Positions 1-7,534 are shown, numbered from the stretch's first letter. The stretch: 64,000 nt of DNA from Stenotrophomonas sepilia (GCF_003244875.1 NZ_LXXZ01000033.1:88004-152003), one strand, 5' to 3'. Program-made: numbers and translations. Notes: generated by a model from the sequence alone, not told the origin.

Positions 1-78
1 GAGCAGAATGTGAAGTACATCGCGATTGTCTACCGCGTCCCTGCAGCCGCATCTGAAGTTGCGACGGACGTCGCGTAA
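1..78 (+). CDS. C-terminal end of an unidentified protein
   Basis: An open frame enters from the left edge and stops with TAA at 76-78; the visible 25 residues end in YRVPAAASEVATDVA. Too little remains to name a family. The following intergenic region starts directly with a flagellar-type promoter, so this gene probably ends its transcription unit here. The reading frame is only inferred from being open to the edge. Confidence 0.35.
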   Translation, partial: EQNVKYIAIVYRVPAAASEVATDVA

Positions 79-84
79 TCCGGC

Positions 85-111
85 TAAAGCCACCGATCGC
101 CTCGCCGATAC
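85..111 (+). promoter_or_regulatory. Sigma-28 (FliA) promoter for the chemoreceptor gene
   Basis: TAAAGCCA at 85-92, then 11 bases, then GCCGATAC at 104-111. This fits the FliA consensus TAAAGTTT-N11-GCCGATAA, with the invariant TAAA and GCCGATA intact and exact 15-base spacing between them. The next gene downstream is a methyl-accepting protein, the classic late flagellar target. The leader would be about 225 bases and holds no other gene that I can see. Confidence 0.7.
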
Positions 112-342
112 TCCCTCTGGATCCCGCTCCAGTCACCCGCCGCAGGACCCCAGGCCGTCCCCGATGGTCGGCCCGCGCTGTGTGTTCCGCCGCTCCCAGA
201 TGCCGATCGCACCCGCAGCAGACGTTCGTGGCAGTCGCTCGAGAGGTGCCGGTCGGCACCTGTAGTCCCTGGCACCTGAAGTTGCCGCCGGGCATCCCGC
301 CCGTCGGGTCGCAACCGCTTACCGGACACCGAGGATCAGACA

Positions 343-2169
343 ATGCTCATTCCAGGCTTCACGGCGGGCGCGCAGGCACCGGCCGAGCTGCATACCCGTT
401 GGTCGCCGTGGCGTGCCCTGCTGGGCGCGCTGGCGCCCCAGCACCGCACCGGCGCGGAGGCCGTGTCCGACGGCCGTGCCGAGCTGGAAGCCCAGGTCGC
501 GGCGCTGCACCGGGTTCAGGCGGTCATCGAGTTCGCCCTCGATGGCACCATCCTGCAGGCCAATGACAACTTCCTGCAGGCGATGGGCTACCGGCTGGAG
601 GAGATCCAGGGAAAGCATCATTCCCTGTTCGTCGATCCCGAGCAGGCGCGCAGCGCCGAGTACCGCGACTTCTGGGCGCGGCTGGGGCGTGGCGAATATG
701 ACGCTGGCCAGTACCGGCGCTTCGGCAAGGGCCAGCGCGAGATCTGGATCCAGGCCTCGTACAACCCGGTGCTGGAGCGGCAGGGGCGGCCTTACAAGGT
801 GGTCAAGTTCGCCACCGACATCACCGCGCAGAAGCTGCAGGCGGCCGACTCGGCCGGGCAGCTGGCGGCGATCGACAAGTCGCAGGCGGTGATCGAGTTC
901 GGCATGGACGGTCGCATCCTTTCGGCCAACGACAACTTCCTGGCCGCCACCGGCTACAGCCTGGACGACGTGCGTGGCCAGCACCACTCGCTGTTCGTCG
1001 AGCCCGAGTATCGTGGCAGTGCCGAGTATCGCCAGTTCTGGGAGAAGCTCGGCCGTGGCGAATACGATGCCGGCCAGTACCGGCGCCTCGGCAAGGGCGG
1101 GCGCGAGGTCTGGATCCAGGCGTCCTACAACCCGATCCTGGATCTCAATGGAAAGCCGTTCAAGGTCGTCAAGTACGCCACCGACATCACCGCGCAGGTG
1201 CATGAGAACCAGGCCATGCAGCGCGCCGTGGCGCAGACCCGTGAAGTGGTGGCGGCCGCGAAGGAGGGCGACCTGACCCGGCGCGTGGCCACCGCCGACA
1301 AGCACGGGCCGATCGCCGAGCTGTGCGAAGGCGTGAATTCGCTGGTCGAGGCGATGGCTGCGATCATCGGCCAGATCAAGTTCGCCGCCGACACCATCGC
1401 CGTCGGTGCCACCGAGATCGCGCAGGGCAACAGCGATCTGTCGCAGCGCACCGAGCAGCAGGCAGCGTCGCTTGAGGAGACCGCCGTGTCGATGAAGGGC
1501 CTGGCCGAGACCGTGCAGCGCACCGCGAGCAACGCACGGCAGGCCAGTCAGCTGGCCGGTGGGGCTGCCGATGTCGCTGCGCGTGGCGGCAACGTGGTGC
1601 ACGAAGTGGTCGAGACCATGGCGGTGATCAACGCATCCTCGCGGCGCATCGTCGACATCATCGGCGTGATCGACGGCATCGCTTTCCAGACCAACATCCT
1701 TGCGCTGAACGCGGCGGTGGAGGCGGCGCGTGCGGGCGAACACGGGCGTGGCTTCGCCGTGGTCGCCACCGAGATCCGCGAACTGTCGCAGCGCTCGGCC
1801 AGTGCCGCCAAGGAGATCAAGCAGCTGATCGATGCGTCGGTGGCCAATGTCGGTGCCGGCACCGCGCAGGTTGAGAGCGCCGGCCGCACCATGGACGAGA
1901 TCGTGCTCAACGTGCGCCGGGTCAGTGACCTGATGTCCGAGATCAGCACGGCCGCACAGCAGCAGAGCGACGACATCCAGCAGATGAACCACGCTGTCGA
2001 TCTTATCGACCAGGGCACCCAGCAGAACGCTGCGCTGGTCGAGGAAGCCTCGGCCGCGGCGCGCAGCATGGAGGAGCAGTCAGCGCAGCTTCTGCAGACC
2101 GTGGCCAGCTTCCGCGTGCAGGGTGGGGCGGGGCACCTGCATGGCGCGGCGGTGCTGCGCGCGGTCTAG
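343..2169 (+). CDS. Soluble PAS-PAS methyl-accepting chemotaxis protein
   Basis: A 608-residue chemoreceptor with no signal peptide or membrane segment, so it senses in the cytoplasm. Two near-duplicate PAS domains (about residues 55-170 and 175-290) share the pattern QAVIEF.DG.IL.ANDNFL..GY and end in ATDITAQ. A HAMP-like linker and the long helical signalling domain follow, with the tip [20 protein letters not shown] near residue 448, which contacts CheA and CheW. The architecture matches Pseudomonas BdlA and Aer-like receptors; PAS domains of this type often bind haem or flavin, but I see no decisive ligand residue. The ATG is preceded by GAGGA, and a sigma-28 promoter lies upstream, tying expression to flagellar assembly. 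Confidence 0.93.
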   Translation: MLIPGFTAGAQAPAELHTRWSPWRALLGALAPQHRTGAEAVSDGRAELEAQVAALHRVQAVIEFALDGTILQANDNFLQAMGYRLEEIQGKHHSLFVDPEQARSAEYRDFWARLGRGEYDAGQYRRFGKGQREIWIQASYNPVLERQGRPYKVVKFATDITAQKLQAADSAGQLAAIDKSQAVIEFGMDGRILSANDNFLAATGYSLDDVRGQHHSLFVEPEYRGSAEYRQFWEKLGRGEYDAGQYRRLGKGGREVWIQASYNPILDLNGKPFKVVKYATDITAQVHENQAMQRAVAQTREVVAAAKEGDLTRRVATADKHGPIAELCEGVNSLVEAMAAIIGQIKFAADTIAVGATEIAQGNSDLSQRTEQQAASLEETAVSMKGLAETVQRTASNARQASQLAGGAADVAARGGNVVHEVVETMAVINASSRRIVDIIGVIDGIAFQTNILALNAAVEAARAGEHGRGFAVVATEIRELSQRSASAAKEIKQLIDASVANVGAGTAQVESAGRTMDEIVLNVRRVSDLMSEISTAAQQQSDDIQQMNHAVDLIDQGTQQNAALVEEASAAARSMEEQSAQLLQTVASFRVQGGAGHLHGAAVLRAV

Positions 2170-2179
2170 GCCCGGCGGT

Positions 2180-2655
2180 CGGAGTGTTGTTCCCCGGCCT
2201 CGTGGGTCGGCCTGCTCATGCGCAGCCTGCCAGGCTACGCCGATGCTGATGGTCACATGGGCCTCAGCGGCGGGCAGGGCGGCGGCTTCCACGGCGGCGC
2301 GCAGGCGCTCGCAGGGCGGCGATGAATTCCTCGCCGCCGTCGCGGGCCAGCAGGTCATCACCACGTTGCGGGCAGCCGTCGAGGATCGCGGCGACCACCT
2401 GCAGGTTGTTGGCGTCCCCAGCGCCCGGCGCTGATCGGATGCATCAGCCAGATAGCGGGCGATCTGCAGCGCCATCGCCCGTTCGGAAACGTCGCCCCAG
2501 CTGGTGTGCTCGGTCACGCCCGGCAGCGAGAAGTAGTGGGACCGGGCGACGGCGTCGGACGCCCGCAGGAGGGGCAGCCGCGCGGGCAGGGCATGCTGGG
2601 GCATGCTTGCCAGTGTCGTGCGCTCGAGTCCAGGAAATGCAAAAGGCCAGGTCAT
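2180..2655 (-). pseudogene. Decayed diguanylate cyclase (GGDEF) remnant
   Basis: On the minus strand, pieces of a GGDEF domain lie in different frames. One frame reads GDDLLARDGGEEFIAAL (complement of about 2312-2365), the active-site loop; a shifted frame reads LRAAVEAAALPAAEAHVTISIGVA (about 2230-2300), the usual end of the domain. The expected final segment (ADxALYxAK) is absent, and the upstream part has no recognisable sensor domain. A frameshift and truncations therefore make an intact c-di-GMP synthase impossible. The frame change falls between the two motifs, just after GGEEF. It lies tail to tail with the chemoreceptor gene. Confidence 0.65.
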
Positions 2656-2668
2656 GGACCTGGCCTTT
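2641..2668 (-). terminator. Rho-independent terminator of tRNA-Leu
   Basis: AAAGGCCAGGT and ACCTGGCCTTT form an 11-bp stem immediately 3' of the tRNA on the minus strand, ending in a short T run. Confidence 0.75.
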
Positions 2669-2675
2669 GATGCAG

Positions 2676-2761
2676 TGGTGCCGGTGAAAGGACTCGAACC
2701 TTCATGGGGTCACCCCCGGCTGATTTTGAGTCAGCTGCGTATACCATTCCGCCACACCGGC
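2676..2761 (-). tRNA. tRNA-Leu (anticodon CAA)
   Basis: An 86-base cloverleaf including the encoded CCA. The acceptor arms GCCGGTG and CACCGGC pair, the T arm contains GGTTCGAGTCC, the anticodon stem GCTGA/TCAGC holds the loop CTCAAAA (anticodon CAA), and a long variable arm is present as expected for a leucine tRNA. It decodes UUG. A terminator follows. Confidence 0.95.
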
Positions 2762-2893
2762 AGGCAGCGTGCGAGTGTAACCGAGGTCGGCAGGCGATGC
2801 ATAGTAGGAGGGCCTATGAGGGCGGTTTCTGTCGGCATTGGCCCCTTGATAGCTATACTCCCAGCGTGCAATTGCCTCCAGGAGCGGTAGCCG

Positions 2894-3274
2894 ATGACAG
2901 TGTTGCAGGACCTGAGGGTGCTGGTGGTCGAGAACGACGAAATGAGCGCGGCCCTGCTGCAGATGCAGCTGGTGCATGCCGGTGCGGTCGTGGTTGGCCT
3001 CGCAGCGAGTGTGTCCGAGGCCCTGCGGCTGCTGGAGCAGAGCACTCCTGACGTGGCCCTGCTGGATTACCGCCTGGCCCGCAACGAGACTAGTGAGCCG
3101 GTGGCTGCAGCGCTTTCGGCGCGCGGCATTCCGTTCGTGCTGGCCACCGGGATGCTGGCCGAGCAGCTGCCGGCGCCGATGTTGGCCGGCCTGCTGCTGG
3201 TCAAGCCGTACCTGTCGGCTGATCTGTCACGCGCGCTGGCGCGTGCGGTGGGTCGCTCCAGCGTCAAGGCCTGA
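2894..3274 (+). CDS. Single-domain response regulator (CheY-like receiver)
   Basis: A 126-residue protein made only of a receiver domain. The acidic pocket is in VVENDE (residues 12-17), the phosphate-accepting Asp is D58 in LLDYR, and the conserved Lys is K104 in VKPY. The usual Thr/Ser switch is at T-G in LATGM. There is no output domain, so it must act by protein contact or as a phosphate sink. AGGAG precedes the ATG. No histidine kinase is adjacent, so its partner is unknown; orphan receivers of this type are common in xanthomonads. A strong terminator follows. Confidence 0.88.
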   Translation: MTVLQDLRVLVVENDEMSAALLQMQLVHAGAVVVGLAASVSEALRLLEQSTPDVALLDYRLARNETSEPVAAALSARGIPFVLATGMLAEQLPAPMLAGLLLVKPYLSADLSRALARAVGRSSVKA

Positions 3275-3359
3275 GCCGTCCGCCACGGAGCAGCAGGGGG
3301 ATACTGCCGACGGCTGAATGCTCGCGTCTGCGAAGTTCGGCGGCAACCCCTGATCCAGG

Positions 3360-3383
3360 AACCCCGCCCAGGCGGGGTTTTTC
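3360..3383. terminator. Bidirectional Rho-independent terminator
   Basis: AACCCCGCC - CA - GGCGGGGTT followed by a T run. It separates the receiver gene (plus strand) from the convergent SRAP gene and can serve both. Confidence 0.85.
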
Positions 3384-3398
3384 AATTGCGTCCGGCGC

Positions 3399-4355
3399 TC
3401 AGCCCGCTTCCTCGTACACGTAACGGATCTCCTCGCGGTCATCGAGGATGCGGTACTGGCGCGCCAGGTCATCCGGTTCGGGGTTGAGCCAGGCGTCGAG
3501 GTGTTCCTTGCGGATCGGCACTACCCCGCGGTCATGCCCGGCAGCGGCGACGTCGCTGGGCGGTGCGTCGGTGATCGTGGCAAACGACAGCAGGCGGCCT
3601 TCCGGTCCTTCCCATTCTGCCCAGAGGCAGGCCAGCAGCAGGTCGCGGGGCGGATCGGGACGGAATTCGAGCACCACGTCCTGTTCCTTTTCGTCGGCAC
3701 CGAGGGTGCGGCCGGCGATGGCGTGGCGGGGCACGTGCTCGTAGAACGCCTGTACCACCACCACGCCGTGGCGCAGTCCGAACGCACCCCGCCAGTAACC
3801 TTCCAGGCTGTCGCGCCGCGCATTGTAGGTGCCGGGGTAAAGCACGTCGTTGCGCGCCGGCTTGTCCGGCAGCCGGCACTGGTAGCGCATCGGCTTGATC
3901 ACGCGCTGGCCGTTCTCGCTGACCATCACCGGTGCGTAGGTGCCGGGGAAAATGCGGTTGTCACGCGGCAGCAGCTGCACCCGATGCAGGTCTTCCAGCC
4001 GGGCCTGTGCGCGCTCGATGCGGTTGCCGGCCACGCGAAGGTCGTTGCGCGCTTTCTGCGTGGGCCGAGTGGCCAGCGTGGCATGGGCAATATCGCGTCG
4101 TTCGCATTGCCGGGCCAGTTCGGCCTCCAGGGCCTGTTGCTCCTGCGCATGCCATTGCTGGATCTTCGCCACGATGTCCCGGCCCTGTTCGGTACGCGCA
4201 CCGGCGAATCCGTCATCCATCGCCTTCGGGGTCTTCGGCCGTTTCTTGCCCGGATCGTGTGCGTACAGTTCGGCGAACTCCTCCAGTGACAGGATGGCGC
4301 CGAACTCGCGTACCAGCTTGGCGTAGTCAGCGCGGATCAAGGCGGAATAGCACAT
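3399..4355 (-). CDS. SRAP/HMCES-family abasic-site DNA-protein crosslink protein (YedK type)
   Basis: A 318-residue SRAP protein. The start is set at MCYS because the family requires Cys2 as the residue that crosslinks to abasic sites in single-stranded DNA; an upstream in-frame start would bury it. N178 and R180 (in YNARRDSL), E206 (in AFYEH) and His in GHDRGVVPI match the catalytic Asn, Arg, Glu and His of E. coli YedK. It is about 95 residues longer than YedK, owing to a charged helical insert at residues 55-125, rich in Glu, Gln and Arg, between Cys2 and the Asn-Arg motif. FYEH replaces the more usual FYEW. Convergent with the upstream receiver gene. Confidence 0.88.
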   Translation of the reverse strand: MCYSALIRADYAKLVREFGAILSLEEFAELYAHDPGKKRPKTPKAMDDGFAGARTEQGRDIVAKIQQWHAQEQQALEAELARQCERRDIAHATLATRPTQKARNDLRVAGNRIERAQARLEDLHRVQLLPRDNRIFPGTYAPVMVSENGQRVIKPMRYQCRLPDKPARNDVLYPGTYNARRDSLEGYWRGAFGLRHGVVVVQAFYEHVPRHAIAGRTLGADEKEQDVVLEFRPDPPRDLLLACLWAEWEGPEGRLLSFATITDAPPSDVAAAGHDRGVVPIRKEHLDAWLNPEPDDLARQYRILDDREEIRYVYEEAG

Positions 4356-4431
4356 GGGACTCTGGGGGCCTGGGTCGCAGCGGCTGCGACGTGGATGCGG
4401 CAGGATAGCCCGACCCATCCGGAGATGCCGC

Positions 4432-4848
4432 ATGAATGGTTCCATCACCTGCCAGTTCCGCGAAGCCGTACCCACGGTCGAGGACTACTGCCAGTTGCGC
4501 GTGCTCGCAGGCCTCAGCGCCAAGTCCCGCGAAGCAGCCGCCCGCGCGCTGCCCAATACGTTGTTCGGCGTATGTGCCTACCAGGGCGCTGAACTGGTGG
4601 CGATGGGCCGTATCGTCGGCGATGGCGGCTGCCACCTGCAGGTCTGTGATATCGCGGTGCTGCCGCGATTGCAGGGGCAGGGCCTGGGCAAGGAGGTGAT
4701 GCGGCGGCTGGACGGCTGGATGCAGGCCAACCTGCCGCCGTCGGCGTACGTCAGCCTGCTGGCCGATGGCGAGGCGCATCGGTTGTATGCGCAGTTTGGT
4801 TTCGCACCGACTGCGCCGGCATCGATCGGGATGTATCGGCGGTTCTGA
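4432..4848 (+). CDS. GNAT-family N-acetyltransferase
   Basis: A 138-residue single GNAT domain. The acetyl-CoA loop is seen in VLPRLQGQGLGKEVM (motif Q-x-x-G-x-G), and the C-terminal part LYAQFGFAPT is the usual motif B. ELVAMGRIVGDGG is the beta4 strand. The ATG at 4432 is chosen because GGAG lies 8-11 bases upstream; an in-frame ATG 78 bases earlier would run into the divergent SRAP gene start. The substrate cannot be read from sequence. It is divergent from the SRAP gene with a 76-base gap. Confidence 0.85.
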   Translation: MNGSITCQFREAVPTVEDYCQLRVLAGLSAKSREAAARALPNTLFGVCAYQGAELVAMGRIVGDGGCHLQVCDIAVLPRLQGQGLGKEVMRRLDGWMQANLPPSAYVSLLADGEAHRLYAQFGFAPTAPASIGMYRRF

Positions 4849-4904
4849 GCCATGGGCGGGGTGAAGCCATCCACGGACAGGGAGGTTTGATGGCAGATCG
4901 CGGG

Positions 4905-4936
4905 CAAAGAAAAACCCCGGCCGAAGCCGGGGTTTT
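4905..4936 (-). terminator. Terminator of the Ala-Glu-Ala-Glu tRNA operon
   Basis: AAAACCCCGGC and GCCGGGGTTTT form a perfect 11-bp stem; on the minus strand it is followed by a T-rich run, just past the last tRNA-Glu. Confidence 0.85.
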
Positions 4937-4943
4937 CAAGAAT

Positions 4944-5019
4944 TGGCGTCCCCACGGGGATTCGAACCCCGGTCGCCACCGTGAAAGGGTGATGTCCTAG
5001 GCCTCTAGACGATGGGGAC
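4944..5019 (-). tRNA. tRNA-Glu (anticodon TTC), copy 1
   Basis: A 76-base cloverleaf including CCA: acceptor GTCCCCA pairing with TGGGGAC, T arm GGGTTCGAATCCC, anticodon loop CTTTCAC. Last gene of a four-tRNA unit. Identical in sequence to the copies at 5187 and 5573. Confidence 0.96.
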
Positions 5020-5044
5020 GCACGAAAACTTCAAGTTGTAGATC

Positions 5045-5066
5045 CTTCGACGGCCTAATGTCGAAG
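5045..5066 (-). other. Conserved spacer hairpin, copy 1 (trailer of tRNA-Ala)
   Basis: CTTCGAC and GTCGAAG pair around an 8-base loop directly 3' of tRNA-Ala. The same hairpin follows the other two tRNA-Ala genes. Both arms are one base pair shorter here, so pairing is conserved. It is probably a processing or stability stem. Confidence 0.6.
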
Positions 5067-5142
5067 TGGTGGAGCCAAGCGGGATCGAACCGCTGACCTC
5101 CTGCATGCCATGCAGGCGCTCTCCCAGCTGAGCTATGGCCCC
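5067..5142 (-). tRNA. tRNA-Ala (anticodon GGC), copy 1
   Basis: A 76-base cloverleaf with CCA: acceptor GGGGCCA pairing with TGGCTCC, allowing a G-T pair; anticodon stem CCTGC/GCAGG around ATGGCAT, giving GGC. Third gene of the four-tRNA unit. Confidence 0.96.
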
Positions 5143-5186
5143 ATGAAACTCCGGATATCTGCCGGGAGCAGAGTCCGTTTTGAAAC

Positions 5187-5262
5187 TGGCGTCCCCACGG
5201 GGATTCGAACCCCGGTCGCCACCGTGAAAGGGTGATGTCCTAGGCCTCTAGACGATGGGGAC
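5187..5262 (-). tRNA. tRNA-Glu (anticodon TTC), copy 2
   Basis: Same 76-base sequence as copy 1. Second gene of the four-tRNA unit; it follows tRNA-Ala copy 2. Confidence 0.96.
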
Positions 5263-5287
5263 GCACGAAAAACTTCAAGTTGTAGAA

Positions 5288-5311
5288 CTTTCGACGGCCT
5301 AATGTCGAAAG
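5288..5311 (-). other. Conserved spacer hairpin, copy 2
   Basis: CTTTCGAC and GTCGAAAG pair around GGCCTAAT (plus-strand reading), immediately 3' of tRNA-Ala copy 2. Confidence 0.6.
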
Positions 5312-5387
5312 TGGTGGAGCCAAGCGGGATCGAACCGCTGACCTCCTGCATGCCATGCAGGCGCTCTCCCAGCTGAGCTATGGCCCC
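5312..5387 (-). tRNA. tRNA-Ala (anticodon GGC), copy 2
   Basis: Same sequence as copy 1; first gene of the four-tRNA unit, just downstream of a promoter with a perfect -10. Confidence 0.96.
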
Positions 5388-5404
5388 GTGTTACCGAGCC
5401 GCCT

Positions 5405-5433
5405 ATTATACCTGCGTGTTCACGTTTGTGGAA
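5405..5433 (-). promoter_or_regulatory. Promoter of the four-tRNA operon
   Basis: On the minus strand, TATAAT (complement of 5405-5410) is preceded after 17 bases by TTCCAC. The -10 is perfect, the -35 weak, and the GC-rich discriminator is typical of stable-RNA promoters. Confidence 0.65.
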
Positions 5434-5525
5434 GCTTTTTTCGAACTTTTTTCGTCCCGGTTCAACCTTTGCCACCAAGGGCAGGGGAACCGCAACGCCA
5501 CAACCTGAATGCCGGTAGGCGGTGA

Positions 5526-5554
5526 ACAAAAAAGACCCGGTTATCGGCCGGGTC
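5526..5554 (-). terminator. Terminator between the two tRNA units
   Basis: GACCCGG and CCGGGTC form the stem; on the minus strand it runs into a six-base T tract. It ends the distal Ala-Glu pair, so the downstream four-tRNA unit needs its own promoter, which is present. Confidence 0.8.
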
Positions 5555-5572
5555 CTCGTTGTTCGTGATGAG

Positions 5573-5648
5573 TGGCGTCCCCACGGGGATTCGAACCCCG
5601 GTCGCCACCGTGAAAGGGTGATGTCCTAGGCCTCTAGACGATGGGGAC
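5573..5648 (-). tRNA. tRNA-Glu (anticodon TTC), copy 3
   Basis: Same 76-base sequence as copies 1 and 2; second gene of a two-tRNA unit that ends at the terminator just below it. Confidence 0.96.
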
Positions 5649-5676
5649 GCAATTCTCATCAATGTTCTTTAGCGAC

Positions 5677-5700
5677 CTTTCGACGGCCTAATGCCGAAAG
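5677..5700 (-). other. Conserved spacer hairpin, copy 3
   Basis: Same stem as at 5288, with a T-to-C change in the distal arm (GCCGAAAG) that shifts the inner pairing to CGGC/GCCG; outer pairs CTTTCG/CGAAAG are kept. Confidence 0.55.
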
Positions 5701-5702
5701 AT

Positions 5703-5778
5703 TGGTGGAGCCAAGCGGGATCGAACCGCTGACCTCCTGCATGCCATGCAGGCGCTCTCCCAGCTGAGCTATGGCCCC
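5703..5778 (-). tRNA. tRNA-Ala (anticodon GGC), copy 3
   Basis: Same sequence as copies 1 and 2; first gene of the two-tRNA unit. Confidence 0.96.
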
Positions 5779-5796
5779 ACGTCGCTGAGGAGCGAA

Positions 5797-5825
5797 ATAA
5801 TAGCCTTGCCCCAGAGGGTTGGCAA
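5797..5825 (-). promoter_or_regulatory. Promoter of the distal tRNA-Ala/tRNA-Glu pair
   Basis: On the minus strand, TTGCCA - 17 bases - TATTAT, followed by a GC-rich start region. Good sigma-70 match, about 18 bases before the tRNA 5' end. Confidence 0.7.
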
Positions 5826-5881
5826 GCATTTGTTGCACTTTTCTTCACGCGCGTTGCGAAGGGAATGACGATCACACGTAC

Positions 5882-6280
5882 TCAGTCGGCGCCGTCGGTC
5901 AGCGCCGCCAGGATTGGGCACTGATCCAGGGTGCCGTGGCCGGGGCAGGCGTCGACCAGCTGCGAGAGCGCGCTGTGCATGCGTTGCAGTTCAGCCATGC
6001 GCTGCGCGATGTCCTGCAGTCGGGCTTGCGCCGCGTTGCGCACGCTGCCCATGTCCTGCGGATGGCCATCACTGAGTGCCAGCAGTTCGGCGATTTGTTC
6101 CAGGCTGAAGCCCAGCGTCTTGGCGCGGCGGATGAAGCGCAGCCGGCGCAGGTCCTGCTCACCGAAGATGCGATAGCCCCCGGCCGAGCGTGCCGCGGTG
6201 GGCAGCAACTGCTGGCGCTCGTAGTAGCGCACGGTATCGATCGGTACGCCGGCCTGGCGCGCCAGTTGACCAATGTTCAT
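5882..6280 (-). CDS. MerR-family metal-responsive transcriptional regulator
   Basis: A 132-residue MerR regulator. Residues 1-70 form the winged helix-turn-helix (MNIGQLARQAGVPIDTVRYYERQQLL, then GGYR.F and RLRFI). A long dimerisation helix follows, then a C-terminal loop CPGHGTLDQCPIL with two cysteines eight residues apart, like the metal loop of CueR and ZntR. There is no Cys at the start of the dimerisation helix, where divalent-metal sensors carry one, which would favour a monovalent Cu/Ag-type sensor; this is a weak inference. No metal transporter is adjacent. AGGAA precedes the ATG. A longer in-frame start is less likely. Confidence 0.85.
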   Translation of the reverse strand: MNIGQLARQAGVPIDTVRYYERQQLLPTAARSAGGYRIFGEQDLRRLRFIRRAKTLGFSLEQIAELLALSDGHPQDMGSVRNAAQARLQDIAQRMAELQRMHSALSQLVDACPGHGTLDQCPILAALTDGAD

Positions 6281-6466
6281 GGCGGATTCCTGCGGATGCT
6301 GCCGGTCATTCTGAAGCCTGGAGTAAGGTCCAGGGTCAAGCTCCCGTCGCTGACGGCGCATTCAGCGCACTTTGCAACTTTCTTCATAGCCCCGCCGTCG
6401 TGGCAGTTCCTACCCTGCGCCTGAACCGGCCGCTGGATGGCCTGCAACGAACCGAGGAGATGCTCT

Positions 6467-7534
6467 GTGGAAGGATTCAGGAACGAGGGATTCGTAGAGG
6501 TCGCGGTGGTCGAGTACCCGGGAGGGGACCCGTCGGCGGCCTCGGTGCTGACCGAAATGGCACACGTCGCCAACCGGCTTGCCCAGCAGCAGCGTCGCCC
6601 GTTCAAGCGTGTCCTGGTGACCCGCTGGGTCGTGCCAGCCAGCCAGACCGGCGTGCATCGCATTGCCGGCGCGGAGATGCTCGAGGCGGACATTCCCGCC
6701 GTGATCGCCGTGCCTGGCCAGATCAGTCAAGGCGTCTGCCTGCGCGCCGATGAGGTCCTGCTGGATTGGCTGCGCGCGCATTACGATGGCGGCAGTCTGC
6801 TGGCAGCTGCCAGCGATGGTGTCAGCATGCTGGCACGCGCGGGTCTGCTTGCCGGCCGCACCGTCAGTGGGCCGGACCTCGGGCGTCATCCGGGCCTGCA
6901 GGGACCGTCGGCCAGCTGGGTGCCCAGTGAGCGTGCGCTGGTCGACGACGGTGACCTGCTGACGGTGGCCGGTTCCCAGGCCTGGCGCTTCCTCGCCCTG
7001 CGCCTGCTGTACCGGCTGCACGGTCAGGGCGTGGCGAGCTCCGTGGCGCAGCAGCTGGGGATCACGGTGCCAGCGGCGATCCAGCAGGATCTGGAGCGTT
7101 TCAGTGCCAACTTCGCCCACGGCGATCGCGACGTACTGAAGGCGCAACGCTGGCTGCATACCACCGCTGCGCGTGGGGCCACGCTCGGAGCGATCTGCGA
7201 GGTTTCCGGACTGGAACCGCGGACTCTGCAGCGGCGCTTCCTGAAGGCCACCGGCCTGCGTCCGATCGAGTATTGCCAGCGGTTGCGTATCGCCAAGGCG
7301 CAGACATTGCTGCAGCAGGGGGCGGGTATCGATGAAGTGGCCTGGGGCGTGGGCTATGCAGACCAGAGCGCATTCCGCCGCCTGTTCCTGCGCATTGTCG
7401 GAATGACGCCGGCCAATTATCGCCGGCAGGTCAACAACAATCGGCGCGAACGACCGCTGTTGTCGTCGGTGGCGGGCAGCCTGCGCGGGCTGCAACCGGC
7501 GCCTGGCATGCAGATGCCGCGCAGCGCGGCCTGA
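6467..7534 (+). CDS. GlxA-family AraC regulator with DJ-1/PfpI-like domain
   Basis: A 355-residue protein: a DJ-1/PfpI-like sensory domain (about 8-190) followed by an AraC double helix-turn-helix (about 240-335, with TLGAICEVSGLEPRTLQRRF and IDEVAWGVGYADQSAFRRLF). At the nucleophile elbow the catalytic Cys is replaced by Ser (AAASDGVSMLARAGLL), as in other GlxA regulators that bind rather than hydrolyse ligands. Start: the GTG at 6467 has GAGGAGA just upstream; an in-frame ATG at 6437 lacks a ribosome site. It precedes two periplasmic disulfide genes on the same strand and may control them, but this is only proximity. Confidence 0.85.
   Translation: MEGFRNEGFVEVAVVEYPGGDPSAASVLTEMAHVANRLAQQQRRPFKRVLVTRWVVPASQTGVHRIAGAEMLEADIPAVIAVPGQISQGVCLRADEVLLDWLRAHYDGGSLLAAASDGVSMLARAGLLAGRTVSGPDLGRHPGLQGPSASWVPSERALVDDGDLLTVAGSQAWRFLALRLLYRLHGQGVASSVAQQLGITVPAAIQQDLERFSANFAHGDRDVLKAQRWLHTTAARGATLGAICEVSGLEPRTLQRRFLKATGLRPIEYCQRLRIAKAQTLLQQGAGIDEVAWGVGYADQSAFRRLFLRIVGMTPANYRRQVNNNRRERPLLSSVAGSLRGLQPAPGMQMPRSAA

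Noticed and set aside
319..1992. Long open frame on the minus strand over the chemoreceptor gene
   Set aside because: It is antisense to a gene with clear PAS and chemotaxis motifs, reads as low-complexity Arg/His/Ala, and has no ribosome site; it is a by-product of high GC codon usage.
4944..5778. Part of an rRNA operon
   Set aside because: No 16S, 23S or 5S sequence nearby; the usual spacer tRNAs there would be Ile(GAT) and Ala(TGC), whereas these are Ala(GGC) and Glu(TTC) in their own units.
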